From positions 20,399 through 84,398 of the forward strand of contig JABDKX010000076.1 in the NCBI GenBank assembly GCA_013001975.1: a stretch of 64,000 nucleotides of DNA. The letters are read 5' to 3'. The notes under the pieces were generated by a model, which made no database searches, was not told the origin of the DNA, and was given only the letters and a program-made list of their open reading frames with translations. Source of the DNA: Saprospiraceae bacterium. Lineage in GTDB: Bacteria; Bacteroidota; Bacteroidia; Chitinophagales; Saprospiraceae. Shown here piece after piece: positions 41,434-51,829 of this stretch; positions within the stretch are counted from its first letter, which is position 1; every line of letters starts with the position of its first letter. Made by a program: the position numbers and the translations under genes.

Positions 41434-42792
41434 CTATGAGTTAGTGTTTTTCGTTTCAAGTTTACTCATGACATAATTGCCAAGTTTCTTACCTTGAGCA
41501 ACGCCATCTGTAATGGCTGGCATGTAATGAATCCCTCCATACAATCTGCTTATAGCAGCTTCATTAGACGCGTCATAAAAAGAATCAAATGCTCTTATTG
41601 GTAGCCCATACTTTGTTTCTACATCATCAACAAAATCAAAATTGTCTCCTAGCAACGTGGTTAATGCAACTGCACTTGCGGTAGAAATTACACTGTGTCC
41701 ACTTGTATGTTCAGGAAAAGGAGGTGTTTGTAAAATGGGAAGCCAATCTGGATCCAAATATTCATTGATGACAGTTTCAGGTCTTATTAAATTAGACCTA
41801 TATTTTTCATCCCAACAACTTATAAAAGCATCAAATAACATAATGGAGACAGTGGTCAAGTTTTCCAAAGCACCCATTAAATTTTGATTACTTTTTCGAT
41901 TGGCAATCATCGTTATGCCCATCCAATGACCGCCAGGTGTTATTTTCTTAGTTGCAAACATCATATGCCCAGTTTGATTCATTACAAAAGGATTACAATC
42001 CCAAAAACTGGCAATCAATTTATGTTCTTCAGTCGCATTATTTACAGCGTCTTTTACTTCTTCTGTTAATTTATAAAACTTACTGCTTTTATCCATACTG
42101 AAAGGTGGCGGAGCAACAGGAGGAAATTGACTTGAAGAATCAATTACCATTGTTCTGACTTCGCGCCAGTTTGGTTCAATGCCTTCCATATATGCGGGAG
42201 GCGTCGGCTTCCAAGTGCCTGGATCGTCATTTATTGAATACTTGGGCATTGACCTTAATTGATTATAATTATCTTCTGACGCCCAATCTAATATCAATGT
42301 TGCTACAGAGTCCCCGTAAGCTAAAGAGTTGTCCCATATGTTTGATGGAATACCGAAGCTATCAAGTTTTGCATAAAATTGGGTTTTAAATTCTTCCATT
42401 TTATCTTCAGAAAAAATGAGTTTTTCTCCAACTGTATTGAAAGCATGCAGAGCAGCTAAAGAGGGAGAATATCCATCTTTATTTTCTGGTTGATAGATAC
42501 CATCAAAACCATTCAATTGTCCTTTTAAGCTGACATAATTTTCATCAGACATTGCCATTATTTCATAGGCAGCAATACAAGGATATACATAAACACGACT
42601 GGCGACAGGTGGAGAAAAAATATCATGGACAATGATATCTGTCAGATTGTTAACTGCATCATGAATGTGCTCATTAACTGCCAGCTTCATTTCTAAATTA
42701 GGATCAAGTTTTGAATCAGCTCTTTCATTACAGTGAGAAAATAATAAAACTAAAAAAAGCACTACAAAACAATACTTAAACTTCATATTCAT
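41434..42792 (-). CDS. Vanadium-dependent haloperoxidase-like PAP2 superfamily lipoprotein
   Basis: Lipobox LLFSHC; PFPEHTSGHSVISTASAVALTTLLG and ISRLYGGIHYMPAITDG. Confidence 0.85.
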   Translation of the reverse strand: MNMKFKYCFVVLFLVLLFSHCNERADSKLDPNLEMKLAVNEHIHDAVNNLTDIIVHDIFSPPVASRVYVYPCIAAYEIMAMSDENYVSLKGQLNGFDGIYQPENKDGYSPSLAALHAFNTVGEKLIFSEDKMEEFKTQFYAKLDSFGIPSNIWDNSLAYGDSVATLILDWASEDNYNQLRSMPKYSINDDPGTWKPTPPAYMEGIEPNWREVRTMVIDSSSQFPPVAPPPFSMDKSSKFYKLTEEVKDAVNNATEEHKLIASFWDCNPFVMNQTGHMMFATKKITPGGHWMGITMIANRKSNQNLMGALENLTTVSIMLFDAFISCWDEKYRSNLIRPETVINEYLDPDWLPILQTPPFPEHTSGHSVISTASAVALTTLLGDNFDFVDDVETKYGLPIRAFDSFYDASNEAAISRLYGGIHYMPAITDGVAQGKKLGNYVMSKLETKNTNS

Positions 42793-44456
42793 ACATTTAA
42801 CAACTTATACAATCTTGCTTCCCATGGAAGTAAAACTTGAGTCATTCGATTATCATAATTTGAGATGACAAGAATCTTGGCTTTGATATGCTCAATATCA
42901 ACAGCGACATGTTCGTCTGAATGATTTAAAACGACAAGATACGCCTCATTTTCGAGATAACGCTTATAAACATACAGATTATCAGATTCCTGATCTATAA
43001 CTTCCCAATTTCCATATATCAAAGCAGGCGCATTCTTTCTAAGATGTAATAATTCTTTATAGAAATAAAAAACAGACCCCCGATCAGACAGAGCTTGTTT
43101 GACATTAATACTTTCATAATTTGAATTGACCCCTATCCATGGCTCGTCATCTGCATCACAAAAGCCTCCATTGGGGCTATCATTCCATTGGATTGGTGTT
43201 CGCGCATTGTCTCTCCCAGTTATATTGGCGATATTAATAAAATCAAAAGTTGACATTCCTTCGGTTACAAATTCCTTGTGGAAATTTATCGTTTCTACGT
43301 CCCTATATTCACTTATATCCTCAGCTCTAACATTGGTCATTCCAATTTCACTACCTTGAAATATACAAGGTGTTCCTCGCATAGTCAATACAAGCATCGA
43401 CAATAATTTAGCGCTTTCAATTCTAAACAACTTATCATTTCCAAAACGAGATACCATTCGAGCAAAGTCATGATTATCAAGAAAAATACTTACCCAACCT
43501 GAATCACCCATTGCATCATACCAATCTTTAAATATATTTTTTACATCATTCCAATTATAGGGAACTTGATCGAATCGGCCCTTAGGACCAAAGCCAAGAA
43601 ACATGTGATCTAAATGAAATATCATATTGAGTTCGCCACGATCATGACCTACATAATCTAAGCCAACATCGGTTGTAATTCCTGGGCCTTCTCCTACAGT
43701 CATGATATCATACTTACTCAATACTGTGTCATACATTTCCTTGATGTATTCATGGACGCGTGGTCCGTTAGAATAAACTTCTTCAACAACTTTTCCAAAC
43801 GTTGGTTGATTAGCATCCACAAAATCAAGCCGTTTAGATATCAAAGATACAACGTCCATTCGGAAACCGTCTACACCTTTATCTAGCCAAAATTCTAATA
43901 TTTTAAATATTTCATTGCGAACTTTCTCATTTTCGAGATTTAAATCAGGTTGCTTTTTAGAAAAAATATGTAAGTAATATTCACCAGTAGTTTTATCCAA
44001 TTCCCAAGCGGATCCTCCGAAAAATGATTGCCAATTATTAGGCGGCCCACCATCTTTACCTTCTCTCCAAAAATAATAATCTCTATAAGGACTGACTTTA
44101 GATTTACGAGATTCTTCAAACCACTTATGTTCATCCGAACTGTGATTAACTACTATATCCATGATCAACTTCATATTCCTATCATGTAATCCTTTTAGGA
44201 GCATATCGAATTCTTCCATTGTTCCAAACTCTGGATGTATTGCATAGTAGTCACTTATATCATACCCATTATCATCATTTGGTGATTGATAAATTGGACT
44301 TAACCAAATAATATCGACACCCAAAAGTTTCAGATAATCAAGTTTAGAAATGATTCCATTTATATCTCCAATTCCGTCTCCGTTACTGTCTTTAAATGAT
44401 CTTGGATAAATCTGGTATATCACTTGTTCTTTCCACCATTTTCTTTCTATTGCCAT
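42789..44456 (-). CDS. Alpha-glucosidase / oligo-1,6-glucosidase (GH13)
   Basis: WWKEQVIYQIYPRSFKDSNGDGIGDINGI, DIVVNHSSDEH, GFRMDVVSLISK, FLDNHDFARMVSRF. Confidence 0.92.
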   Translation of the reverse strand: MAIERKWWKEQVIYQIYPRSFKDSNGDGIGDINGIISKLDYLKLLGVDIIWLSPIYQSPNDDNGYDISDYYAIHPEFGTMEEFDMLLKGLHDRNMKLIMDIVVNHSSDEHKWFEESRKSKVSPYRDYYFWREGKDGGPPNNWQSFFGGSAWELDKTTGEYYLHIFSKKQPDLNLENEKVRNEIFKILEFWLDKGVDGFRMDVVSLISKRLDFVDANQPTFGKVVEEVYSNGPRVHEYIKEMYDTVLSKYDIMTVGEGPGITTDVGLDYVGHDRGELNMIFHLDHMFLGFGPKGRFDQVPYNWNDVKNIFKDWYDAMGDSGWVSIFLDNHDFARMVSRFGNDKLFRIESAKLLSMLVLTMRGTPCIFQGSEIGMTNVRAEDISEYRDVETINFHKEFVTEGMSTFDFINIANITGRDNARTPIQWNDSPNGGFCDADDEPWIGVNSNYESINVKQALSDRGSVFYFYKELLHLRKNAPALIYGNWEVIDQESDNLYVYKRYLENEAYLVVLNHSDEHVAVDIEHIKAKILVISNYDNRMTQVLLPWEARLYKLLNV

Positions 44457-44659
44457 ATTTAAACGTCGGATTCTAATTTATCTTATTAATTATATTAATC
44501 ATGACAAAATAAAGAATCTCAATGTATTATATGGATAAAAAAACAATAATTTATGCTTATATATGATCTTAGTAAGTATTAATTTTTCAAGCATTTTCAC
44601 TAAGAATTCACTAACTTTATTTTGAATTTAAATATTATTATAAAAAGTACAATTCCAAG

Positions 44660-45382
44660 GTGTATTCAAAGTTACTATTATGCATTTTCGCAGTCATCCT
44701 TTTCAGTTGTTCTTCTGAAGAGGTTGAAGATGGCAAGCGCATTTATAATATTGAAGTTGTTGATATAGTGACTAAAGAAAAAGTGCCAAATGTTGAATTA
44801 AAATTGCTTCAGCATTTTGGTGGTTCAGATTTGTTACATATAGCCTATGCTGTTTCTAACCAAGAAGGTCTGGCTACCCTCATTAGTGAAATTGATGAAG
44901 ACTCATTAACTAAACGATTGGAAGACTTAATGATTGATCCATCTGTTGAACCAAATGTTGTATGGCAAGCCCTACATGTTACTTCATCAGATTATGTACT
45001 TCAGAATATTGAACAAAATAATGAGGAATTACCCCATATTAGAACTAAAATTGAAGAAGAAACACTAGCAAGTGTCTTTGTTTGGAAAGCAGGAACATTA
45101 TTCTTAAATTTTGTAGATGTTGAAAATACACACTTATATGACTCAGTCACTGTTGAAATAAGGGCAACAGATGGGTTCAGCACTTTCCTGTATCGCATTG
45201 GTAATCCTGGAAGTCAATCACCAGAATGGGAATTAAAAATTCCTGCAGGTTTTGATGTCAAATTAATTTGGGAGATATACGAAGGACCATCATCTTATGG
45301 TAGTATGGAGTTAGTTAAAACGGAATCGCATACTTTAAATGTAGGTTGGCAAGAATCTACGAGCTTTGTAATTGAACATTAA
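44660..45382 (+). CDS. Hypothetical lipoprotein
   Basis: GTG start; YSKLLLCIFAVILFSCSSEE lipobox. Confidence 0.6.
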   Translation: MYSKLLLCIFAVILFSCSSEEVEDGKRIYNIEVVDIVTKEKVPNVELKLLQHFGGSDLLHIAYAVSNQEGLATLISEIDEDSLTKRLEDLMIDPSVEPNVVWQALHVTSSDYVLQNIEQNNEELPHIRTKIEEETLASVFVWKAGTLFLNFVDVENTHLYDSVTVEIRATDGFSTFLYRIGNPGSQSPEWELKIPAGFDVKLIWEIYEGPSSYGSMELVKTESHTLNVGWQESTSFVIEH

Positions 45383-45387
45383 TAGAA

Positions 45388-45870
45388 TTATATTTTTGAG
45401 CTTCTTCTTTCTAAAATAATAGTGTTTATCCAAACACCATTTCGTTGGCCAATTCTTTCTCTGTATCCTACTTTTCTAAATCCAAATTTTTGATGCAATC
45501 TTAAACTGCGATCATTACTTTCAAATACGCTGGACTGTAAGGTCCAAATGCCATTTTTTTCACTTTCTTCAATTAAGGTTTTCATCAATACAGATCCTAT
45601 TCCTTGGGAAAAGCATTTTCTGCTGACATAAACACTAACCTCTGCAACTCCGCTGTATACTTCTCTTTTGGATACTGGCGAAAGTGCCCCCCATCCCAAA
45701 ATTTGTTGACCATCAAAAACAGCTATTCTGCAGAAGGTATGATGATTTAAATCCCATGATTCCCAGTCCGGTACTTCTGTTTCGAGTGTGGCAATACCCG
45801 TTTGTAATCCTTCTTTATAAATAGAAGAAATCTGCTTGTAATGTCTTTGATCAAAAGGTTTAACGATCAT
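45388..45870 (-). CDS. GNAT family N-acetyltransferase (phosphinothricin acetyltransferase-like)
   Basis: EVSVYVSRKCFSQGIGSVLMKTLIEESEKNGIWTLQSSVFESNDRSLRLHQKFGFRKVGYRERIG. Confidence 0.88.
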   Translation of the reverse strand: MIVKPFDQRHYKQISSIYKEGLQTGIATLETEVPDWESWDLNHHTFCRIAVFDGQQILGWGALSPVSKREVYSGVAEVSVYVSRKCFSQGIGSVLMKTLIEESEKNGIWTLQSSVFESNDRSLRLHQKFGFRKVGYRERIGQRNGVWINTIILERRSSKI

Positions 45871-45875
45871 CTGAC

Positions 45876-47918
45876 CTATTTACTGATCTCATATCTTTTT
45901 TTCTCAATACCGACACCTTCAATAATCAACTTTTGCCAACCATGAGGCAAGTCATAATTTGTTTGTTCTATACCATTGTTAGTTATACTCAGTCCACCAA
46001 AACCTGATAAAACTGCTTGAAGCATACCACCAGCTCCAGTAGCAAAATACGGGTTCGTCCCACCCGCTGTTTCACTGATGACACCAAAAGGTGGTACTTC
46101 ATTTAATTTGTAAGAACTTGAAAATATTGAACTGGCTTTTTCGTTTTCTCCCAACCTATTATATAAGATTGATAAAATAGCAGCACCCATTGCTGGACCG
46201 TTAGGACTCATTCGTGGTTGATAATAATCAAGATCTTTTTTTATTTGGTCTTTATCTGATATAAGACCTAATGGATAAGCCAATAAATTAACATCAGCTT
46301 GTTTTATTTCTTCTCCTTTATATGTTGCGTGTTCATTTGTGACACCATTCTCCATTTTTAATATTGGAATATTAATAGCTACATGATTCCAATCTGGGTC
46401 AGGTTTTTTATTCAATGCTTGTGCTGCCTCCGTTGCATACTTTAATGATAAAATGGCTACTGCATTTGTAAAAGCATTATCATCTATATTTTCTGCCCAT
46501 TCATCTGCCCCTACAACATTTTTAATATTATATGCGCCTGGTCCATTGCGTTCTACCCTGCTTGCCCAAAAGTCAGCTACTGCACTGATAACTGGGTAGC
46601 CTTTTTCTTCCAACCAATCTTTGTCTTTTGTTACTTGATAATACTTCCAAAACGCCCATGCAATACATCCAGAAATATGATGTTCGAAGGGGCCCGTCAA
46701 TGCCCAAACTGGTGTATCTTCTGATCCATCACCTGCAGACTCCCAAGGAAACATTGCTCCCTTATATCCGTGAGAAAAAGCATTTTGTTTAGCCGCTTCT
46801 AATCTTTGAAATCTGTATTCAAGCAATGATTTCGCTATTTCTGGTTTGAGCATTAATAATGGTGGGTACATCCACAGTTCAGTATCCCAAAATACATGGC
46901 CGTTATAGCCCAGTCCTGAAAGTCCCATTGGAGACAAACTGTAAGCTGTTCCTTCTCTTGAAAATGAATACAAGTGGTATAATGCAAAACGTATATCACG
47001 TGTTACATCAATATTGCCTTCTACAGTGATATTAGATGTCCACAAATCATCCCAGGCATTCTTATGTTTCTTTAATAAATTGTCGGCTCCTTCAAGTGCT
47101 GCAAAAATTGTCAACCGCTCTACTTCATTATGAGGATCTTCATATTGAGTTGATGCACAGGCTGAGGCAACGATATAAAACTTATACGATTCACCAGCAG
47201 CAAGATGCTTGTGAAATTTAGTTAGATGCATATTGTAATCCCAATCTTCATGAATCAGATCAGGTTCATTGCCATGGTCTTCGCTAAATATAAAACTGTT
47301 AGAAGCTGCGACTTTTATTCTTCCTGAAGGGCTTAAACCCACAGAAGTCATTAATGGAATTTTTACATGAGGTCGATCAATTTCTGCATAATAATTTCTT
47401 ACATCATTTAAATGATTAGGCGCTTCAATCACGGACATTGGTGTAATCTTAATATCGTCAATAGCAGTAATTTCGACTTCGATCATAGAAGTATATGGTA
47501 AGTGACGTAATGCCATCATGGTGGTCATAACTTTTGCTTTGTTTCCTACTTCAAAAGAAGTATTTAATGACGCGGATTTCATGTCCAATGACTGCTGATA
47601 ATTATTGATATTGTTTTGACTAATTCTCATACCATCAATATCAAGATTCATATTAAGATGGTTAAATGTCTTTAGGATGTTTGAAACGCGGCCTCTTTGA
47701 TAATAATCATATACGCCGTTCAAAATGACATCGCTGACTTTCATGGGTTCGGGTGCTGAAACGACACCGATCACACCATTGGCAACAGTAACTCCATAAT
47801 AATTATTTGGATCAATATCATTTGCTTCAACTACCCAAGGTGATTGCGCATTTATATGATAGAAAAAAATAAAAATTATAATGGTAAGAAAGTATTTCAA
47901 ATATCTCATTGATGTCAT
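45876..47918 (-). CDS. Glycoside hydrolase family 65-like protein, secreted
   Basis: Signal peptide, (alpha/alpha)6 region GHVFWDTELWMYPPLLMLKPEIAKSLLEYRFQRLEAAKQNA, KGAMFPWESAGDGSEDTP, VVGADEWAENIDDNAFTNAVA. Confidence 0.85.
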   Translation of the reverse strand: MTSMRYLKYFLTIIIFIFFYHINAQSPWVVEANDIDPNNYYGVTVANGVIGVVSAPEPMKVSDVILNGVYDYYQRGRVSNILKTFNHLNMNLDIDGMRISQNNINNYQQSLDMKSASLNTSFEVGNKAKVMTTMMALRHLPYTSMIEVEITAIDDIKITPMSVIEAPNHLNDVRNYYAEIDRPHVKIPLMTSVGLSPSGRIKVAASNSFIFSEDHGNEPDLIHEDWDYNMHLTKFHKHLAAGESYKFYIVASACASTQYEDPHNEVERLTIFAALEGADNLLKKHKNAWDDLWTSNITVEGNIDVTRDIRFALYHLYSFSREGTAYSLSPMGLSGLGYNGHVFWDTELWMYPPLLMLKPEIAKSLLEYRFQRLEAAKQNAFSHGYKGAMFPWESAGDGSEDTPVWALTGPFEHHISGCIAWAFWKYYQVTKDKDWLEEKGYPVISAVADFWASRVERNGPGAYNIKNVVGADEWAENIDDNAFTNAVAILSLKYATEAAQALNKKPDPDWNHVAINIPILKMENGVTNEHATYKGEEIKQADVNLLAYPLGLISDKDQIKKDLDYYQPRMSPNGPAMGAAILSILYNRLGENEKASSIFSSSYKLNEVPPFGVISETAGGTNPYFATGAGGMLQAVLSGFGGLSITNNGIEQTNYDLPHGWQKLIIEGVGIEKKRYEISK

Positions 47919-47973
47919 TTATAATTAATTAAAGATACAGAATCAGAAAAAATAATTAGAAAATTATAGTTAT

Positions 47974-49008
47974 TTATTGGGGCCAATAATCTGGCTTCAC
48001 ATAAGATGCGTTTGGAAACAACAGACAATTACAACATTCATCGGGCAATGGATAAGGAGGTATTCCCGCTACGCCACAAAAGGGATTTTGATGACGAGAA
48101 AAATCTGAATTTCTAACAAGTTTTGTACTTCGACTTTTTCCAACTACAGCAAACTGACCAAGGACATCATCACCAGTATCACTTTCTATATTTCCCAATA
48201 ATCGGCCAGGCAGAATATCAGTTATATCTCCATTTTGATCAAACAATGCTTTTAAGTTTTTCCAATAGTCATATTCTTCAAAGTTATAGGAAAGCAAGCC
48301 TACATCCAAACCGTAAACTTCTCCAAATGGAAAATCAATTGCCCTAAAGTAAATATATTGATTAAATGAAATAGGCCGATCTGATTTATCAATATTCAAT
48401 AATTGAATCGATTGTGGACGTTCGTCATTATAAATATAACAAGTGCTGGGTGGATTAAACGGAGAACACACGACTTCAGAAACTCTGTATGTCGTTTCCA
48501 GATCAAACCTCATCAAAAGGTCTTCTTCAATATTATCTGCTGAACCAAAAACTTGAAAATGTACTGCATTGAAAGTCCTTCTCTTACCGTCTTCATCAAA
48601 ATACACCGTCAGAGAATCACTAATGGCGATGCTGTCTAACGGAAAGGATTTTGGTACATTCTGATAATTACTTGTCAATACTCTACCCGTCATAAGCACA
48701 GCTTTCATTCGATACCGATTGCCTCGAGTTGCCTTGGCCATGCTTGTGTATTCCCCAGGAGCTGTCTCTACGAATTGAATTTCTTCTCCATTTTCACTTT
48801 CAACGATAACATCAGCACCAGTTACACTGCTTATCACTTGATTCTCAACAAAAGTAGAATAGGTTAAATTGATAACTTGCTCTTCCAACACATCCGTAAA
48901 AGTGCCATCAACGACTACTTTCCTATCTTCGGTTTCTGTGTTTAAATCAATAGGATCTAAACATGAAAAAAGAAACAAAATTGATAAACAATAGATTGAT
49001 ACTCTCAT
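47974..49008 (-). CDS. DUF4249 domain-containing lipoprotein
   Basis: MRVSIYCLSILFLFSCLDPIDLNTETEDRKVVVDGTFTD; paired with a TonB receptor; start adjusted from 49029. Confidence 0.82.
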   Translation of the reverse strand: MRVSIYCLSILFLFSCLDPIDLNTETEDRKVVVDGTFTDVLEEQVINLTYSTFVENQVISSVTGADVIVESENGEEIQFVETAPGEYTSMAKATRGNRYRMKAVLMTGRVLTSNYQNVPKSFPLDSIAISDSLTVYFDEDGKRRTFNAVHFQVFGSADNIEEDLLMRFDLETTYRVSEVVCSPFNPPSTCYIYNDERPQSIQLLNIDKSDRPISFNQYIYFRAIDFPFGEVYGLDVGLLSYNFEEYDYWKNLKALFDQNGDITDILPGRLLGNIESDTGDDVLGQFAVVGKSRSTKLVRNSDFSRHQNPFCGVAGIPPYPLPDECCNCLLFPNASYVKPDYWPQ

Positions 49009-49010
49009 AA

Positions 49011-51743
49011 TTAAAATGTAAAGTTCCAAGTAAAATTAGGAACTAAGGTTCCGATTATTGAAAACTGAAATGGCGTTATATTTCCTCTAGTGCTTCTTCT
49101 AAAAAATACATTAAATGCATTTCTACGTTTTAAAACATTATAAAATCCCAAATTAAATGAATTTCTAAATCCAGTTTGCTTTGCCTTTCTCATATCTAAA
49201 GTTATGGAAAAATCAAGCCTTGAGTAATAAGGAATTCTTGTTTGATTTCTACCTGAGTAAATCGGAATTAAAAAACCATCTTGTAATATTGTTGATGTAG
49301 GCAAAGTTGTTGGTCTTCCAGACTTATACACATAGGCGAATGATAATGAAACCGTTGGCAGCCATTTATAGCTTGCGATCAAATTCAGCTGATGAGGTAT
49401 GTCAAAATCTGAAGGAAACCTTTCTCCTCCATTAAGAGCGCCTTTTTCATCAATCGTCTGCCTGAATGATCTACTGAAGGTGTAAGCCAAAGACCCAACC
49501 CATTTGCCTTTATTTTTTTCTAGTAAAACCTCAAGGCCATAGCTTGATCCTTTAGTTTTTAAGAATTCGGTTTCAATATGCTCATTTAATATAATTCTGG
49601 GAAATTGCTTGAGGCTTCTTAAGTCTTGAAATTCTTTTACAAATCCTTCTAATGAAAAATTGTAACTCGATTTGTCATTTGTATTAAAAAATCCGATTGA
49701 ATATTGATCAACAACTTGGGGCGGTATGTATCTATCAGAAAAAACCCAAAAGTCAGAAGGTAATGCACTGCCTGAAGTCGTTACTTGAATTAGGTTTTGA
49801 CTCATTTTATTATAACCTCCTCTGATTGAATTATTATCATTCAGTTTAAAGTTGAGTGATGCTCTAGGCTCAACTATCGTATATTTTCCTTCAGGGTCAT
49901 TGCCACTCAATTCATCAAAAGAGATTATACTATCCTCTTTTTGAATATCTCCTTCATAATTATAAATCAATCCAGGTCCTTTGGAAAAGTAATTCGAAAT
50001 TCTTAGAGATGTTTCAAAAATAAGGTTGTCGAATAATTTATAATTTAATGTAAGAAATGGAGATATGACAGATGATGATTTCCGTTGAATTGAGCTTTCT
50101 ACAAGTGTGCTTTCCATTCTTGGCGATAGCATGTCATTACCTGTTTTATAATCTATAAGTTCAACACCACCTTTTAAATATCCATCATTTAAAAGTTGAT
50201 ATGATCCATTAAATAATAGTTTTAAATATTGAATGCTGCTTTCAAAATCACTGGCTTCTGGAGAATTGATTACAAATTGATTGCTTTTATAAGATCCATA
50301 ATTTAGAGAAAGTTTTGAAAAGAAATTATCACTCCATTTGCTTTTCAATTTTAATCCTACATGTTCATTTTGCCATTCAAAACCAAATTCATCATTAAAT
50401 TCAAAAAAGTCATCACTCCTGTATCCGCTAAAAATCAATGTCTGGTCATCAGATATATCATACACTACGCTACCGTTAACATCATAAAAGCTGGCATTAC
50501 TTCTTTTAATTTTAATGTTGGCAATGAGATTTAGAAGGTAATCGTTGAATGATCCTCTTGCAGAAAAATTATATCTCAATTTATTAGAAATGGTGTCTTG
50601 TAAATACACTTTCATAAGCGATGTTCCTAGTCCACCCTTTCCTTTAAAAGATTTCACATTTTCAGCATCTGCCGTTATATCTAAAACAGCAGAACTTCGG
50701 TTTCCAAACTCCCCATCCACATATCCTTTGTATAATGTTGTTTTACTGATCGACTCAGCATTGAAGGCAGAAATAAAACCAACGATGTGCGTTGGATTAA
50801 AAATCATTCCATCATTAAACAAAACCAAACTTTCATCAACATTTCCACCTCTAACATTAAAGCCCACAGAAATATCTCCAACTGAAGTAACGCCTGGTAG
50901 AATTTCCAAAGATTTTATTATATCAACCTCTCCTAATGCTTGTGGTATCCTTTCAATACTTTCTAAATTGATCACTTCTGCACCCACTCTGGAGTCATCC
51001 AATTTATTTCTTACACTGTTAGCTACAATTTCGACTTCAACCAATAGGATGCTTTGAACATCCATTTTCAAATCTAAAGTACTGTCTTCAAAAATGCTGA
51101 TATCTAATTCGATTGTGTGATACCCAGTATATGAAACTGAGAAAACATATTGCTGGGGATTTAATGGCAGAATTATTTCACCATCTAAACCTGACACATC
51201 ACTCACAGACAAATCATCATTTCTCAATACTGCCCCTACTATTGGCTCTCCTGTTGCACCATCATTGATATTTAAATTCAGCATAACTGACTTATTATTT
51301 GGATTTGGTTTTCCAAACGTAAAAGCCACTTTTTTGACATCGTTTGAAATCGGGTATTCCAGTGTTCCATTTTGCCAACTTTCTATTAAGTTGTCGATGT
51401 AAGAAGGGCTAACTTTATCTCGATTGACCAATAATACATTTTGTTCCCCTTTAGGTAGGGTTATCAAATTAGTCCCATTGGTCAGTGTTTGAAGAATTTT
51501 AAAAATTTGAGTACTATCAAATCGGCCTTCTAATTTATAATAAGGTAAATCTTCTGGTTCAAAGTAAAAGTCAACATCATTTTCATTCGACATTTCATAT
51601 AGAACTTGAATCAACGTTTTATTTTCAACTTGGATACTTACTATCTTATCAGAAGCATTTTGACCATTTATTGAGAAGGCGCTCACAACAAAAAAAATAA
51701 GTGTCAAAGCAGTTTTGGTCAAGCAAAATAAATAGGAATTCAT
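49011..51743 (-). CDS. TonB-dependent receptor with N-terminal STN-like and carboxypeptidase-like domains
   Basis: STN-like KIVSIQVENKTLIQVLYEMSNENDVDFYFEPEDLP; plug LGEVDIIKSLEILPGVTSVGDISVGFNVRGGNVDESLVLFNDGMIFNPTH. Confidence 0.9.
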   Translation of the reverse strand: MNSYLFCLTKTALTLIFFVVSAFSINGQNASDKIVSIQVENKTLIQVLYEMSNENDVDFYFEPEDLPYYKLEGRFDSTQIFKILQTLTNGTNLITLPKGEQNVLLVNRDKVSPSYIDNLIESWQNGTLEYPISNDVKKVAFTFGKPNPNNKSVMLNLNINDGATGEPIVGAVLRNDDLSVSDVSGLDGEIILPLNPQQYVFSVSYTGYHTIELDISIFEDSTLDLKMDVQSILLVEVEIVANSVRNKLDDSRVGAEVINLESIERIPQALGEVDIIKSLEILPGVTSVGDISVGFNVRGGNVDESLVLFNDGMIFNPTHIVGFISAFNAESISKTTLYKGYVDGEFGNRSSAVLDITADAENVKSFKGKGGLGTSLMKVYLQDTISNKLRYNFSARGSFNDYLLNLIANIKIKRSNASFYDVNGSVVYDISDDQTLIFSGYRSDDFFEFNDEFGFEWQNEHVGLKLKSKWSDNFFSKLSLNYGSYKSNQFVINSPEASDFESSIQYLKLLFNGSYQLLNDGYLKGGVELIDYKTGNDMLSPRMESTLVESSIQRKSSSVISPFLTLNYKLFDNLIFETSLRISNYFSKGPGLIYNYEGDIQKEDSIISFDELSGNDPEGKYTIVEPRASLNFKLNDNNSIRGGYNKMSQNLIQVTTSGSALPSDFWVFSDRYIPPQVVDQYSIGFFNTNDKSSYNFSLEGFVKEFQDLRSLKQFPRIILNEHIETEFLKTKGSSYGLEVLLEKNKGKWVGSLAYTFSRSFRQTIDEKGALNGGERFPSDFDIPHQLNLIASYKWLPTVSLSFAYVYKSGRPTTLPTSTILQDGFLIPIYSGRNQTRIPYYSRLDFSITLDMRKAKQTGFRNSFNLGFYNVLKRRNAFNVFFRRSTRGNITPFQFSIIGTLVPNFTWNFTF

Positions 51744-51829
51744 AGAGCAGAAAGATATACAAAAAGAATCGAATTACAGGAAAAGAAAATTAAATAAAAA
51801 GACATATTCAAAAGAAATTGCCTTCAAAA

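Noticed and set aside
50545-51057. 170-aa antisense ORF inside the STN-TonB receptor gene
   Set aside because: It lies entirely opposite a well-supported TonB receptor frame, and its composition looks like antisense of beta-barrel coding. No independent motif.
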